Shown: positions 27,440 to 37,213, numbered from the stretch's first letter. The stretch: 64,000 nucleotides of DNA from Claveliimonas sp034178805 (GCF_050314255.1 NZ_JBNPMZ010000013.1:28473-92472), one strand, 5' to 3'. Notes: a model not told the origin generated them from the letters alone. Numbers and translations are program-made.

Positions 27440-27838
27440 ATGGAAGCTTATGAATTGTGGCAGAAGGCTGTGAAGGCAAGAGAATTTTCATATAGTCCGT
27501 ATTCCGGATTTAAGGTGGGTGCCGCCCTCCTCTGTAAAAATGGGGAAGTGGTGCAGGGATGTAATGTGGAGAACAGTGCATATGGACCTTCTAACTGCGC
27601 AGAACGCACGGCATTTTTTGCGGCTGTTGCAAAAGGGCAGAGGGAATTTGAAGCAATTGCAATTGCAGGAGGAAAAGAGGAGCTGGTCATGTGCTATCCC
27701 TGCGGAGTTTGCCGTCAGGTTATGGCAGAATTCTGTGATCCGGATAATTTTCACGTAATTTGCGGAATGAATAAAGAAAAGCTGGAGATACTAACTTTGC
27801 GTGAGTTATTACCCAAAAGTTTTGAAATGCAAGATTGA
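27440..27838 (+). CDS. cdd: Cytidine deaminase
   Basis: 132 residues from ATG 27440, with AGGAG 7 bases upstream; longer in-frame starts run into thrC. It has the catalytic CAERTAFF block (zinc Cys, Glu general acid/base) and the PCGVCRQ zinc block. It deaminates cytidine and deoxycytidine in pyrimidine salvage. The stop codon lies inside the left arm of the terminator hairpin. Confidence 0.92.
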   Translation: MEAYELWQKAVKAREFSYSPYSGFKVGAALLCKNGEVVQGCNVENSAYGPSNCAERTAFFAAVAKGQREFEAIAIAGGKEELVMCYPCGVCRQVMAEFCDPDNFHVICGMNKEKLEILTLRELLPKSFEMQD

Positions 27839-27858
27839 TTTTTCAATCTTGCATTTTT
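27825..27858 (+). terminator. Rho-independent terminator overlapping the cdd stop
   Basis: A 14-bp perfect stem (27825-27838 with 27843-27856), a TTTT loop and a T run. It ends the leuCD-thrC-cdd unit. Confidence 0.85.
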
Positions 27859-27874
27859 ACACATTGTTAAACTA

Positions 27875-27903
27875 TTGACTTTTTTGACAAAAAATGAGAT
27901 AAT
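27875..27903 (+). promoter_or_regulatory. pckA promoter
   Basis: TTGACT at 27875-27880, a 17-bp spacer and GATAAT at 27898-27903. Confidence 0.65.
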
Positions 27904-27940
27904 ACTACCAAATTCGGAATTTTAAGGAGGAAAAGACAAA

Positions 27941-29638
27941 ATGGCAACAAAAGCATATTATCCAATTAGTGAAATCGGAAAAGACAAACCAGGTTTCTCT
28001 AAAACACGTTCCATTATTGAAGCAGCATTCTACGGAAATAATGTTGTGAAAGTAGAAACCTTGAAAGAGGCTTACAATCTGGCAAAGAATTCCCCGGGAA
28101 CTATCGTGACAGATATGCCTGTATATAGAGGAGAAGAGTTTGGTCTGGATGCAGATGCAAAAGTTCTTTTATTTAATGACGGTGCAATTACCGGACGTTA
28201 TGCAACAGCACGTCGTATTGCAGGAGAACCGGGAGTAGATTGCGATGCTCTTGATAAAGTTGCAATGGACGCTGTATACAAATCACGCTGGAAAAAAATG
28301 TATCATGCAACTGTATTTGCAGGATTGGATCCGGAATTTATGGTTAAGTGCCACCTGTTGATTCCGGAAGGAGAAGAGAATATCATGTATAACTGGATGC
28401 TGAACTTCCAGTATATGTCTGATGAATATGTAAAGATGTACAAAGAGTCCAAACCGGTAGGAGACGGAAAAGAAGCAGATATCTACATCTTCTCTGATCC
28501 GCAGTGGATTCCGGAAGAGGCTCCTGGTGTAAGCTTTGACTGTTTAAGTGACCCGGCTAAGAAGACTCTGTGCTATTTCAATACAGAGACAAACTGTGCA
28601 TGTATCCTTGGTATGAGATACTTCGGAGAGCACAAGAAAGGTACTCTTACTATGGTATGGGCAATTGCAAACCGTAACGGTTATGCATCCTGCCACGGTG
28701 GACAGAAAGAATACTTACTCCCGGATGGATCCAAGTATGTTGCATCTGTATACGGTCTGTCAGGATCTGGTAAGTCTACACTGACACATGCAAAACATGG
28801 TGGAAAATACGAGATCAAAGTACTTCATGATGATGCATTTATCATCAATACAGATACATGCTCATCTATCGCAATTGAGCCTACTTATTTTGATAAGACA
28901 GCTGATTATCCGACAGGATGCCCGGATAACAAGTATCTGCTGACAGCTCAGAACTGTTCTGCAACAATGGACGAAGATGGAAAGATTCAGCTTGTAACAG
29001 AGGATATCAGAAATGGTAACGGACGTGCAATCAAGTCTAAGTTATGGTCACCGAACCGTGTAGATAAGATTGATGCTCCGGTTAATGCAATCTTCTGGAT
29101 TATGAAAGATCCTACCATTCCGCCGGTAGTTAAGCTGAAAGGTGCTGCACTTGCATCTGTTATGGGAGCTACACTTGCTACAAAACGTTCCTCTGCTGAG
29201 CGTCTTGCTCCTGGCGTAGATCCTAACAAGCTGGTTGTTGTTCCTTACGCTAATCCGTTCAGAACCTATCCTCTGGCTAATGACTACGAGAAGTTCAAAA
29301 AACTGGTTGAAGAGAAGAACGTAGACTGCTACATCGTTAATACAGGTGATTTCATGGGCAAGAAGGTACAGCCAAAGGATACTCTTGGTGTGCTGGAAGC
29401 AATCGTTGAGAAGAGAGCAGATTTCCATCAGTGGGGACCGTTCTCTGACATCGAGATCATGGATTGGGAAGGATTCGTTCCGGATCTTGACGATCCGGAC
29501 TACAAAGCTCAGTTAAAGGCTCGTATGCAGGATCGTGTAAACGAAGTTGAGAACTTTGCTGTAGCAAAAGACGGATATGACAAGCTGCCGGATGAAGCAG
29601 TAGATGCACTGAAGAAACTGGTTGAAGAACTTGCATAA
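27941..29638 (+). CDS. pckA: Phosphoenolpyruvate carboxykinase (ATP)
   Basis: 565 residues, a little longer than the usual 520-540. The P-loop is in GLSGSGKSTL, followed by the kinase-2 block VLHDDAFI. It interconverts oxaloacetate and PEP with ATP; in gut anaerobes this often runs in the PEP-carboxylating direction to make ATP and succinate. AAGGAGG is a very strong RBS and codon use looks highly biased, both signs of high expression. It has its own promoter and terminator. Confidence 0.93.
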   Translation: MATKAYYPISEIGKDKPGFSKTRSIIEAAFYGNNVVKVETLKEAYNLAKNSPGTIVTDMPVYRGEEFGLDADAKVLLFNDGAITGRYATARRIAGEPGVDCDALDKVAMDAVYKSRWKKMYHATVFAGLDPEFMVKCHLLIPEGEENIMYNWMLNFQYMSDEYVKMYKESKPVGDGKEADIYIFSDPQWIPEEAPGVSFDCLSDPAKKTLCYFNTETNCACILGMRYFGEHKKGTLTMVWAIANRNGYASCHGGQKEYLLPDGSKYVASVYGLSGSGKSTLTHAKHGGKYEIKVLHDDAFIINTDTCSSIAIEPTYFDKTADYPTGCPDNKYLLTAQNCSATMDEDGKIQLVTEDIRNGNGRAIKSKLWSPNRVDKIDAPVNAIFWIMKDPTIPPVVKLKGAALASVMGATLATKRSSAERLAPGVDPNKLVVVPYANPFRTYPLANDYEKFKKLVEEKNVDCYIVNTGDFMGKKVQPKDTLGVLEAIVEKRADFHQWGPFSDIEIMDWEGFVPDLDDPDYKAQLKARMQDRVNEVENFAVAKDGYDKLPDEAVDALKKLVEELA

Positions 29639-29659
29639 TTGAAAAGAATATGATTTGTA

Positions 29660-29693
29660 AAAGGAAGCTGTTTTGATGCGGCTTCCTTTTTTT
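29660..29693 (+). terminator. Rho-independent terminator of pckA
   Basis: A 9-bp stem (29660-29668 with 29681-29689) is followed by a T run. Confidence 0.8.
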
Positions 29694-29695
29694 GG

Positions 29696-29756
29696 TTGAT
29701 TAATTATATTTTTGTGCTATAATAATGTTCGATATAAAACAGTTCACTATCGAACA
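29696..29756 (+). promoter_or_regulatory. marR promoter and operator-like inverted repeat
   Basis: TTGATT (29696-29701), a 16-bp spacer and TATAAT (29718-29723). Just downstream is a perfect 9-bp inverted repeat, TGTTCGATA at 29726-29734 and TATCGAACA at 29748-29756, a good candidate autoregulatory MarR operator. Confidence 0.7.
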
Positions 29757-29774
29757 ATCGGGGAGGCGTGACAT

Positions 29775-30227
29775 ATGGAAGAGGCAGAGCTGAGGATAGG
29801 AGTTGAAGTGCATAAGGCAGACCGGGTAATCGGACGATGTCTGTCGAATCGAGTAAAAGCAGCGGGAATAGACGAAGTTACGATCGTGCACGGCTGGGTA
29901 ATCAGGTATCTTTATGAGCACCGGAGTGAAGATGTATTTCAAAAGGATCTGGAACAGCATTTTTCTGTAGGCAGGTCGTCTGTTACGAATACAATAAAGC
30001 TTATGGAAAAAAAGGGATTTATCTGTCGGGAATCGGTGACCAGGGATGCCAGGTTGAAGAAGGTTTCTTTGACAGACAAGGGAATCCAAACGCATGAAGA
30101 AATGACAAAGATAACAGAGCAGATGGATGATTTTCTCCTTCGGGGAGTCGGCAAAGAAGATCTAAAAATATTCCTGGGAGTGATCCGGAAAATCCGGGAA
30201 AATGCGGAGAAAGGAGAAATGAAATGA
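29775..30227 (+). CDS. MarR family transcriptional regulator
   Basis: 150 residues, normal MarR length. The winged-helix region includes HFSVGRSSVTNTIKLMEKKGFI, where the recognition helix lies, and the wing RESVTRDARLKKVSLTDKG. It overlaps the first exporter subunit by ATGA, so it is the local repressor of that operon in all likelihood. GGGGAGG lies before ATG. The perfect inverted repeat upstream is its likely binding site. The inducer is unknown. Confidence 0.9.
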   Translation: MEEAELRIGVEVHKADRVIGRCLSNRVKAAGIDEVTIVHGWVIRYLYEHRSEDVFQKDLEQHFSVGRSSVTNTIKLMEKKGFICRESVTRDARLKKVSLTDKGIQTHEEMTKITEQMDDFLLRGVGKEDLKIFLGVIRKIRENAEKGEMK

Positions 30228-31972
30228 TACGGACTTTGTTACATGAGGTAAAGGAATATAAGAAAGCGTCCTTTGCGACGCCTGTTTTTATGATACTGGA
30301 AGTAATTATGGAGATGATTATCCCGTATCTGATGGCATCCATTATTGATGACGGAGTCAACAAGGGGGATATCGGACATATTTACAGGGTAGGAGGGATT
30401 ATGATTGTGGCGGCGGCTATGGGTCTACTGGCAGGACTTCTCGGAGGACGTTACGGTGCGAAAGCTTCCACAGGATTTGCAAAAAATCTGAGAGAGGCAA
30501 TGTTTAACCACATCCAGACATTTTCATTTTCCAGCATCGATAAATTCAGTACGGCCGGATTGGTGACCCGTCTGACTACGGATGTAACCAATGTTCAAAA
30601 TGCGTATCAGATGTGTCTTCGAATGCTTATGAGAGCGCCTGCCAGCTTGATTTGTGCGATGGCCATGGCATTTTTTATAAATAGACGCCTGGCAAGCGTT
30701 TATCTGGTAGCAGTGATGATTCTTGGTGTTGTTCTAATGTTTATTATCAGTCATGCTACGAGATATTTTCAGCAGGCATTTCCCAAATATGACGCATTGA
30801 ATGAATCTGTGCAGGAAAATGTATCAGCCATTCGTGTCGTAAAAGCTTATGTGAGAGAAGAGGAGGAAACCAGGAAATTTAAGAAGGCGAGTGAGAATAT
30901 TTACAGGATATTTGTAAAGGCGGAAAATAATCTTGTGTACAATGCGCCGATAATGCAGCTTACGGTATATACATGTATTCTTCTGATCAGCTGGCTTGGT
31001 GCAAAAATGATTGTTTCCTCAACTCTGACTACCGGTGAGCTTATGAGTCTTTTAGCCTACTGTATGAATATTCTGATGAACCTTATGATGCTGTCCATGG
31101 TATTTGTCATGATATCCATGAGTATGGCAAGTGTCAGACGTATCTCAGAGGTACTGAACGAGGTCAGTGATATCCAGAATCCGGATCACCCGGTGACAGA
31201 AGTAAAAGACGGAAGCATTACATTTTTTCATGTGAATTTTTCATATAAAAAAGATAATGATGAGCCTGTTTTAAAAGATATTAATCTGGATATCCATTCC
31301 GGTGAGACTATCGGAATTATCGGTGGAACCGGAAGCGCGAAAACGAGCCTCGTGAACCTGATCAGCCGTCTTTATGATGTGACTGATGGGGAAGTGCGGG
31401 TTGGAGGATGCAATGTAAAGGATTATGATATGGAAGCACTTCGTAATCAGGTGTCTGTAGTACTTCAGAACAATGTGTTATTCTCCGGTACAATTTTAGA
31501 AAATTTACGATGGGGCAATCGAAATGCTACAGAAGAGGAATGTGTGAATGTCTGCAGGCTTGCCTGTGCAGATGAGTTTATCCAGAGATTTCCGATGAAA
31601 TATGAGACGCACATTGAGCAGGGAGGAAATAATGTATCCGGCGGACAGAAGCAGAGACTCTGTATTGCCAGGGCACTCCTGAAAAAACCTAAAATACTGA
31701 TTCTGGATGACAGCACCAGTGCGGTCGATACTGCTACGGATGCGAAGATAAGAAGAGCATTCCGGGAGGAAATACCGGACACCACGAAACTGATCATTGC
31801 CCAGAGGATTTCCAGTGTTCAGGATGCGGACCGGATCATTGTCATGGATGAAGGCAGAGTTCATGGATTTGGTACCCATGAAGAATTGTTGGAAACAAAT
31901 GAAATCTACCGCGAGGTATATGAGTCCCAGATGAAGGGCAGCGGCGATTTTGATGAAAAGGCAGGTGAGTAA
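30224..31972 (+). CDS. Heterodimeric ABC exporter, degenerate-site subunit (BmrC-like)
   Basis: 582 residues: a six-helix exporter domain then an ATPase. Two deviations are visible: Walker A reads GGTGSAKTS, with Ala where Gly is usual, and the Walker B end reads LDDSTSAVD, with Asp in place of the catalytic Glu. The signature VSGGQKQR is intact. This is the pattern of heterodimeric multidrug exporters, where one composite site is non-hydrolytic. The partner begins 3 bases after the stop. It is regulated with the upstream marR. Confidence 0.9.
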   Translation: MIRTLLHEVKEYKKASFATPVFMILEVIMEMIIPYLMASIIDDGVNKGDIGHIYRVGGIMIVAAAMGLLAGLLGGRYGAKASTGFAKNLREAMFNHIQTFSFSSIDKFSTAGLVTRLTTDVTNVQNAYQMCLRMLMRAPASLICAMAMAFFINRRLASVYLVAVMILGVVLMFIISHATRYFQQAFPKYDALNESVQENVSAIRVVKAYVREEEETRKFKKASENIYRIFVKAENNLVYNAPIMQLTVYTCILLISWLGAKMIVSSTLTTGELMSLLAYCMNILMNLMMLSMVFVMISMSMASVRRISEVLNEVSDIQNPDHPVTEVKDGSITFFHVNFSYKKDNDEPVLKDINLDIHSGETIGIIGGTGSAKTSLVNLISRLYDVTDGEVRVGGCNVKDYDMEALRNQVSVVLQNNVLFSGTILENLRWGNRNATEEECVNVCRLACADEFIQRFPMKYETHIEQGGNNVSGGQKQRLCIARALLKKPKILILDDSTSAVDTATDAKIRRAFREEIPDTTKLIIAQRISSVQDADRIIVMDEGRVHGFGTHEELLETNEIYREVYESQMKGSGDFDEKAGE

Positions 31973-31975
31973 AAG

Positions 31976-33880
31976 ATGGCAGGACCGATGAGAAAAGAAA
32001 CGAGAGGCATGAAATCCCAGGTGAAGGATCCGGGAAAAATTTTTCTAAGATTGATGAATTATGTGTTTCGTACATATAAGTATCATTACATTGCAGTTGT
32101 GATCCTGATTTTTATCGGAGTAATTGCAAATGTGCAGGGAACAATGTTTACGAAAAATCTGATTGACGATTATATTACACCGCTTCTGCTTTCCGACACG
32201 CCGGATTTTGCGCCGCTTGCATATGCGATTGCGAGGGTGGCGGGCTTTTATCTGATAGGAATACTGGCAACATTTGCTTATAATAAGATTATGGTGTATG
32301 TAACCCAGGGCACTCTTCAGAATATGAGAGATGACCTGTTTGAAAATATGCAGAAGCTGCCAATTAAGTATTTTGATACTCATGCCCATGGCGATATCAT
32401 GTCAATCTATACCAATGATATTGATACGTTACGCCAGATGATCAGCCAGAGTATTCCTCAGATCATAAACAGTGGGTTTACAATTGTAAGTGTGCTGATC
32501 AGTATGATTATCCTGAATGTGCCGCTGACAATTGTGACGCTGATTATGGTGGGAATTATGCTGTACTGTACAAAGCTGGCAGCGGGAAACAGCGGAAAAT
32601 ATTTCCTGAAACAGCAAAAGAATCTTGGCGCTGTGAATGGATTTATTGAAGAAATGATGAATGGGCAGAAGGTGGTTAAGGTATTCTGCCACGAGGAAGA
32701 GAACAAAGAGGCTTTTCGGAAATTAAATCAGGAGCTTTTTGGAAGTGCTGACCTTGCAAATTCATTTGCAAATATCCTGGGACCTATCAATGCACAGCTT
32801 GGAAATATCAGCTATGTTGTGTGCGCAATCGTAGGCGGCGCTCTGGCGCTTGGAAAGGTTGGAGGGTTTACGCTGGGAGGACTGGCAAGCTTCCTGACAT
32901 TTAACAGGAGCTTCAGCATGCCGATCAACCAGGTGAGTCAGCAGCTGAATGCTATCGTTATGGCTATGGCGGGTGCTGAGAGATTCTTTAAGCTGTTGGA
33001 TGAAGAACCGGAAAAAGATGATGGATATGTGACACTTGTGAATGCAAGGGAAGTGGACGGTCAGCTTACCGAGTGTGAGGAAAGAACCGGCTGCTGGGCA
33101 TGGAAGCACACCCACCGCTCAGATGGAACCACAGATTACGTGAAGGTTCGGGGAGATGTGGTGTTCAATGGAGTGGATTTCGGATATAATGACGATAAGA
33201 TTGTCCTTCATGATGTGAAGCTATATGCGAATCCGGGACAGAAGATTGCTTTCGTGGGGTCTACCGGAGCAGGGAAGACCACGATTACCAATCTGATCAA
33301 CCGTTTCTATGATATCCAGGATGGAAAGATCCGTTATGACGGGATCAATATTAATAAGATACGCAAAGCAGACCTTCGACGTTCCATGGGAATCGTACTT
33401 CAGGATACCCATTTATTTACCGGGACGGTAAAGGAAAATATTCGTTTTGGTAAACTGAATGCGACGGATGAAGAGGTGGTGGCAGCCGCAAAACTTGCCA
33501 ATGCAGACGGATTTATCCGGAGGCTTCCGGATGGATATGATACTATGCTTACCGGGGACGGAGCCAGCTTAAGTCAGGGACAGAGGCAGCTTCTGTCCAT
33601 TGCGAGGGCGGCAATTGCAGATCCGCCAGTGCTGATACTGGATGAGGCAACCAGCTCTATCGATACCCGGACAGAGCGGATCGTGCAGGATGGTATGGAT
33701 AAGCTGATGAAGGGCAGAACTACATTTGTCATTGCTCATCGCCTGTCTACCATAAGAAATGCAGATTGTATCATGGTGTTGGAACAGGGAAGGATTATTG
33801 AGCGTGGAACACATGAGGAACTGCTGGAAGAGAAAGGTAAGTACTATCAGCTGTATACGGGAAAGAGTGTTTCTGCATAG
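31976..33880 (+). CDS. Heterodimeric ABC exporter, catalytic subunit (BmrD-like)
   Basis: 634 residues: an exporter membrane domain then an ATPase with normal Walker A GSTGAGKTT and a catalytic Glu in LILDEATSSID. The signature motif is LSQGQRQ rather than LSGGQ, the usual partner feature for a degenerate-site subunit. An insertion of about 45 residues with a Cys-Trp-rich stretch (GCWAWKHTHRSDG) sits just before the ATPase, as in TM288-like subunits. Together with the previous gene it would export drugs or peptides. Confidence 0.9.
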   Translation: MAGPMRKETRGMKSQVKDPGKIFLRLMNYVFRTYKYHYIAVVILIFIGVIANVQGTMFTKNLIDDYITPLLLSDTPDFAPLAYAIARVAGFYLIGILATFAYNKIMVYVTQGTLQNMRDDLFENMQKLPIKYFDTHAHGDIMSIYTNDIDTLRQMISQSIPQIINSGFTIVSVLISMIILNVPLTIVTLIMVGIMLYCTKLAAGNSGKYFLKQQKNLGAVNGFIEEMMNGQKVVKVFCHEEENKEAFRKLNQELFGSADLANSFANILGPINAQLGNISYVVCAIVGGALALGKVGGFTLGGLASFLTFNRSFSMPINQVSQQLNAIVMAMAGAERFFKLLDEEPEKDDGYVTLVNAREVDGQLTECEERTGCWAWKHTHRSDGTTDYVKVRGDVVFNGVDFGYNDDKIVLHDVKLYANPGQKIAFVGSTGAGKTTITNLINRFYDIQDGKIRYDGININKIRKADLRRSMGIVLQDTHLFTGTVKENIRFGKLNATDEEVVAAAKLANADGFIRRLPDGYDTMLTGDGASLSQGQRQLLSIARAAIADPPVLILDEATSSIDTRTERIVQDGMDKLMKGRTTFVIAHRLSTIRNADCIMVLEQGRIIERGTHEELLEEKGKYYQLYTGKSVSA

Positions 33881-33898
33881 GGGTAGAAGACAGAAAAA

Positions 33899-34477
33899 AT
33901 GATGGATGGATTGATATTGGCAGGAGGAAAGAGCCTGCGCATGGAAGGGAAACATAAAGGTTTCCTTGTCTATAATAAAGAAACTTTTATGGAGCGACTG
34001 ATCAGGGAAATGAAAAGAGAGGCGGAACATCTGTGGATATCTTATGGTACGGAGATACATGCTTCTTACGAAGGATGCCCGGTAATTATGGATGAATATC
34101 CAGGGTGTGGCCCGATTGGAGGAATTCATGCCGGGCTTCGGCAATGTCAGGCAGATGCTATGATGGTGGCGGCATGCGATATGCCATTTTTAAGAGCAGA
34201 GTTATACAGGCATTTGAAGACAAAAATGGGATCGGCTGATGGAGTGGTTCCGGTGGTAAGGGAAAGAATTCATCCCCTTGCAGCCATCTACAGTAAAAGA
34301 ATTCTTCCGGTTCTTGAGGAGCAGATTTCAAATGAAAATTATCGGCTGACAAATGCTCTGATAAGATTGAATATAAAATATGTGGATGTGACGGGGATGA
34401 ATGAATTTGAAAAGATGCTTCGAAATATTAATACAGTAGAAGAATATGGAAATTTATACGAAGTGAAAAATACATAA
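33899..34477 (+). CDS. mobA: Molybdenum cofactor guanylyltransferase-like MobA
   Basis: 192 residues, normal for MobA. The N-terminal LILAGGKSLRMEGKHK block is the nucleotidyltransferase loop, and ACDMPFL follows near residue 98, with metal-binding Asp. It would add GMP to Mo-molybdopterin. The ribosome binding site is weak, and two adjacent ATG codons (33899 and 33902) could start it. It begins 18 bases after the ABC exporter stop, so read-through from that operon is likely. It is first of five molybdenum-cofactor genes. Confidence 0.88.
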   Translation: MMDGLILAGGKSLRMEGKHKGFLVYNKETFMERLIREMKREAEHLWISYGTEIHASYEGCPVIMDEYPGCGPIGGIHAGLRQCQADAMMVAACDMPFLRAELYRHLKTKMGSADGVVPVVRERIHPLAAIYSKRILPVLEEQISNENYRLTNALIRLNIKYVDVTGMNEFEKMLRNINTVEEYGNLYEVKNT

Positions 34478-34489
34478 AGGGGTAAATAT

Positions 34490-35695
34490 ATGGAAAGCTT
34501 ATCATTAGAAGATGCACTTAATATTTTGCTTTCAAAAGTAAATCAAATCAGGGAGTGTGAAATGGTTTCCCTGTGGGAGAGCGTGGGGCGTGTTTTATCT
34601 GAAAATATTACCGCAGTGAGAAATCAGCCGCCCTTTCCCCGCTCTCCACTGGATGGATATGCAGTCAGAAGTGTGGATATAAAAGGTGCTTCCAGAGAAC
34701 GTCCGGTGAAGCTTAAGGTAATTGATGAAGTAGATGCAGGTCATGTGACGGAAAAGACTGTAGAGTACGGAATGGCAGTGAGAATCATGACCGGTGCACC
34801 GATTCCGGAAGGTGCGGACTGTGTCATCCGACAGGAGGATACAGATTACGGAGAAGATAACGTAAAAATTTATAAAGAAATACAAAAATTTCAGAATTAC
34901 TGCTTTGAAGGCGAGGATTATAGAGCCGGGACGGTTCTTTTGAAGAAGGGAATGCAGATCGGTTCTGTTGAAGCAGGGGTTCTTGCGAGTCTGGGACTGG
35001 AGAACGTGCCGGTATACCGAAAAATTAAGGCAGCAGTACTGACAACCGGAGATGAGATCATGCTGCCCGGGGAGAAGCTGCTTCCGGGGAAAATATATGA
35101 TTCGAATCTCTATACACTGGTGACACGACTTCATTCCTTTGGAATTGAGATTGTTTACAAAGGGCGCGTGGAGGATGATGCCAGGAAGGCAGCCGGGATC
35201 ATAAAAAAGGCGGCAGAAAAGGCGGACATCATGATTACTACCGGCGGAGTATCTGTGGGAAAAAAGGATATTATGCATGAAGTTTTGGATATCCTGCATG
35301 CGGACAGGCTGTTCTGGAGAATAGCAATAAAACCCGGAATGCCGACGTTGTGTGCTGATTATGAGGGGAAGCTTTTGATCTGTCTGTCCGGAAATCCGTA
35401 CGGTGCGGCGGTGAATTTGGAATTGCTGGTACGTCCGGTTCTTGCAGTGATGGCAGGAAGAAAAGATTTGGAAATTAAAAGGGTGAAAGCTGTGTGCCGG
35501 GGCACATTTCCGAAAAAAAGTCCGGTCAGGAGATATTTGCGTGCTTTTTATGAAAATGGTGAAGTGTTTCTGGGTGAGGGTTCCAACGCATCGGGAATTT
35601 TAAGCACAATGTGCGGATGCAATTGCCTGATTGAAATACCGGCGGGAACAGAGTGCGTTACATTTGGAGATGAAACAGAAGTAATTCTTTTATAG
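34490..35695 (+). CDS. moeA: Molybdopterin molybdenumtransferase MoeA
   Basis: 401 residues, the usual MoeA length and four-domain order. The FPRSPLDGYAV block and the late MoeA-type TTGGVSVGKKD block are visible, the latter part of the MPT-binding domain. It inserts molybdate into adenylylated molybdopterin. Spacing is 12 bases from mobA and 14 to mobB, consistent with one operon. Confidence 0.92.
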   Translation: MESLSLEDALNILLSKVNQIRECEMVSLWESVGRVLSENITAVRNQPPFPRSPLDGYAVRSVDIKGASRERPVKLKVIDEVDAGHVTEKTVEYGMAVRIMTGAPIPEGADCVIRQEDTDYGEDNVKIYKEIQKFQNYCFEGEDYRAGTVLLKKGMQIGSVEAGVLASLGLENVPVYRKIKAAVLTTGDEIMLPGEKLLPGKIYDSNLYTLVTRLHSFGIEIVYKGRVEDDARKAAGIIKKAAEKADIMITTGGVSVGKKDIMHEVLDILHADRLFWRIAIKPGMPTLCADYEGKLLICLSGNPYGAAVNLELLVRPVLAVMAGRKDLEIKRVKAVCRGTFPKKSPVRRYLRAFYENGEVFLGEGSNASGILSTMCGCNCLIEIPAGTECVTFGDETEVILL

Positions 35696-35709
35696 CGGGA
35701 GTGAGGAAG

Positions 35710-36231
35710 ATGGCAAAAGAATTAAAACAGAGAATTATTGCGGTGTGCGGTGTGAAAAATTCCGGTAAGACGACACTCCTTGTGAAATTGGTAAAAAACC
35801 TTACGGAAAGAGGAGTCAAAACGGCGGTCATCAAACATGACGGACATGATTTCTCATGTGACGTGAAGGGGACGGACAGTTACCGTATGAAGGAAGCCGG
35901 AGCTTATGGGGCGGCGGTTTTTTCTGAACAACGGATTTTTATTCATAAATTCGGAACCGGTGAAAAGGAAAAAGAATTGATTTCCATGTTTCCGGAGGCT
36001 GAGATGATTTTGATTGAGGGGCTGAAAGAGAGTGAATATCCGAAGATAGAAGTGATTCGCAAAGACATTTCAGACAAACCGGTTTCCAATCCCAAGGGTC
36101 GTTTTCTGATCGTGACAGACAGGGAAAGCGGCGAGTTCGAAGAGCCGGTCCTACATCCGGAACAGATCGAGGAAATCGTGGAATTAATGATGAAGCAACA
36201 GGGAAACGGTGAGGACTGCTATGAAAGATAA
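35710..36231 (+). CDS. mobB: Molybdopterin-guanine dinucleotide biosynthesis protein MobB
   Basis: 173 residues from ATG 35710; GGGAGTGAGG is upstream and the in-frame GTG 35701 lies within that site. It has the P-loop VKNSGKTTL and the KHDGHDFSCDVKGTDS block of MobB. It is a GTP-binding helper of MobA. It overlaps moaA by 11 bases. Confidence 0.9.
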   Translation: MAKELKQRIIAVCGVKNSGKTTLLVKLVKNLTERGVKTAVIKHDGHDFSCDVKGTDSYRMKEAGAYGAAVFSEQRIFIHKFGTGEKEKELISMFPEAEMILIEGLKESEYPKIEVIRKDISDKPVSNPKGRFLIVTDRESGEFEEPVLHPEQIEEIVELMMKQQGNGEDCYER

Positions 36232-37207
36232 TTATGGAAGAAATATTGATTATTTGCGTATTTCCATTACAGATCGCTGCAATCTGAGGTGCGGATACTG
36301 CATGCCAAAAGGAATCCGGCTTGCTCCGATGCATGATATCCTGACTTATGAGGAGATAGAGCTGATCTGTAAGGCGGCAGTAAAAGCAGGAATTACAAAA
36401 TTTAAGATAACAGGCGGGGAACCTCTGGTTCGTCTCGGATGTCCGGAACTTGTTGGAAAGATTCGAAGTATTCCGGGAGTTTCCCAGGTGACACTTACAA
36501 CAAACGGGGTGCTGCTTGGAAAATATCTGGATGAGCTGATGGAAAATGGGCTGGATGCGGTTAATATCAGTCTGGACACGCTGGACAGAGAGACGTTTAG
36601 AAAAATAACAGGATGCGATGATGCAGATAAGGTGAAAGAAAGTATTCGTCTTGCGGTAGAAAAAAAGCTTCCGGTGAAGATAAATACGGTCCTGCAGAAA
36701 GGAATCAACGATCACGAGTGGGAGAGCCTTGCGGAGCTTGCGAAAGAGGCTCCTGTGGATGTCCGTTTTATCGAAATGATGCCAATCGGATACGGAAAAC
36801 AGTGTGAAATGGTATCGGGAGATGATATCAGACAGAAGCTGAAGGAATTATTTCCCAATATGGAGGAGGATCATTCTGTTCATGGAAATGGTCCTGCTAT
36901 TTATTATAAAATTCCAGGATTTCGTGGAAGTATTGGATTTATCAATGCCATTCATGGAAAGTTCTGTGATCAGTGTAACCGCATCAGGCTTACGGCATCC
37001 GGTGAATTTAAGCCCTGCCTCTGCTATGGTGAACATGTGGATGTGAAGCAAATGATTCGGGATATGGCAGATGAGTCGGAAGAAGAAAAGATAGCCCAAA
37101 TTGAGAAGATTATCGTGGAAGCGATACAAAGGAAACCGCAGAATCACTGCTTTGAGAGCAGGGAAGAGATTACAGAAGACAGACAGATGGTTCAGATTGG
37201 AGGATAA
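36221..37207 (+). CDS. moaA: GTP 3',8-cyclase MoaA
   Basis: 328 residues from ATG 36221, with GGTGAGG 7 bases upstream, inside the mobB end. It is a radical SAM enzyme with N-terminal cluster Cys20, Cys24, Cys27 (CNLRCGYC) and the second C-terminal cluster in CDQCNRIRLTASGEFKPCL. It starts molybdopterin synthesis from GTP with MoaC. moaC is not in this window. The final residues lack the usual Gly-Gly end of MoaA and finish IGG after an extension. Confidence 0.92.
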   Translation: MKDNYGRNIDYLRISITDRCNLRCGYCMPKGIRLAPMHDILTYEEIELICKAAVKAGITKFKITGGEPLVRLGCPELVGKIRSIPGVSQVTLTTNGVLLGKYLDELMENGLDAVNISLDTLDRETFRKITGCDDADKVKESIRLAVEKKLPVKINTVLQKGINDHEWESLAELAKEAPVDVRFIEMMPIGYGKQCEMVSGDDIRQKLKELFPNMEEDHSVHGNGPAIYYKIPGFRGSIGFINAIHGKFCDQCNRIRLTASGEFKPCLCYGEHVDVKQMIRDMADESEEEKIAQIEKIIVEAIQRKPQNHCFESREEITEDRQMVQIGG

Positions 37208-37213
37208 GGTTTT

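Noticed and set aside
36209..36221. A moaA start at 36209
   Set aside because: The better site GGTGAGG is placed for ATG 36221, where the conserved N-terminus begins.
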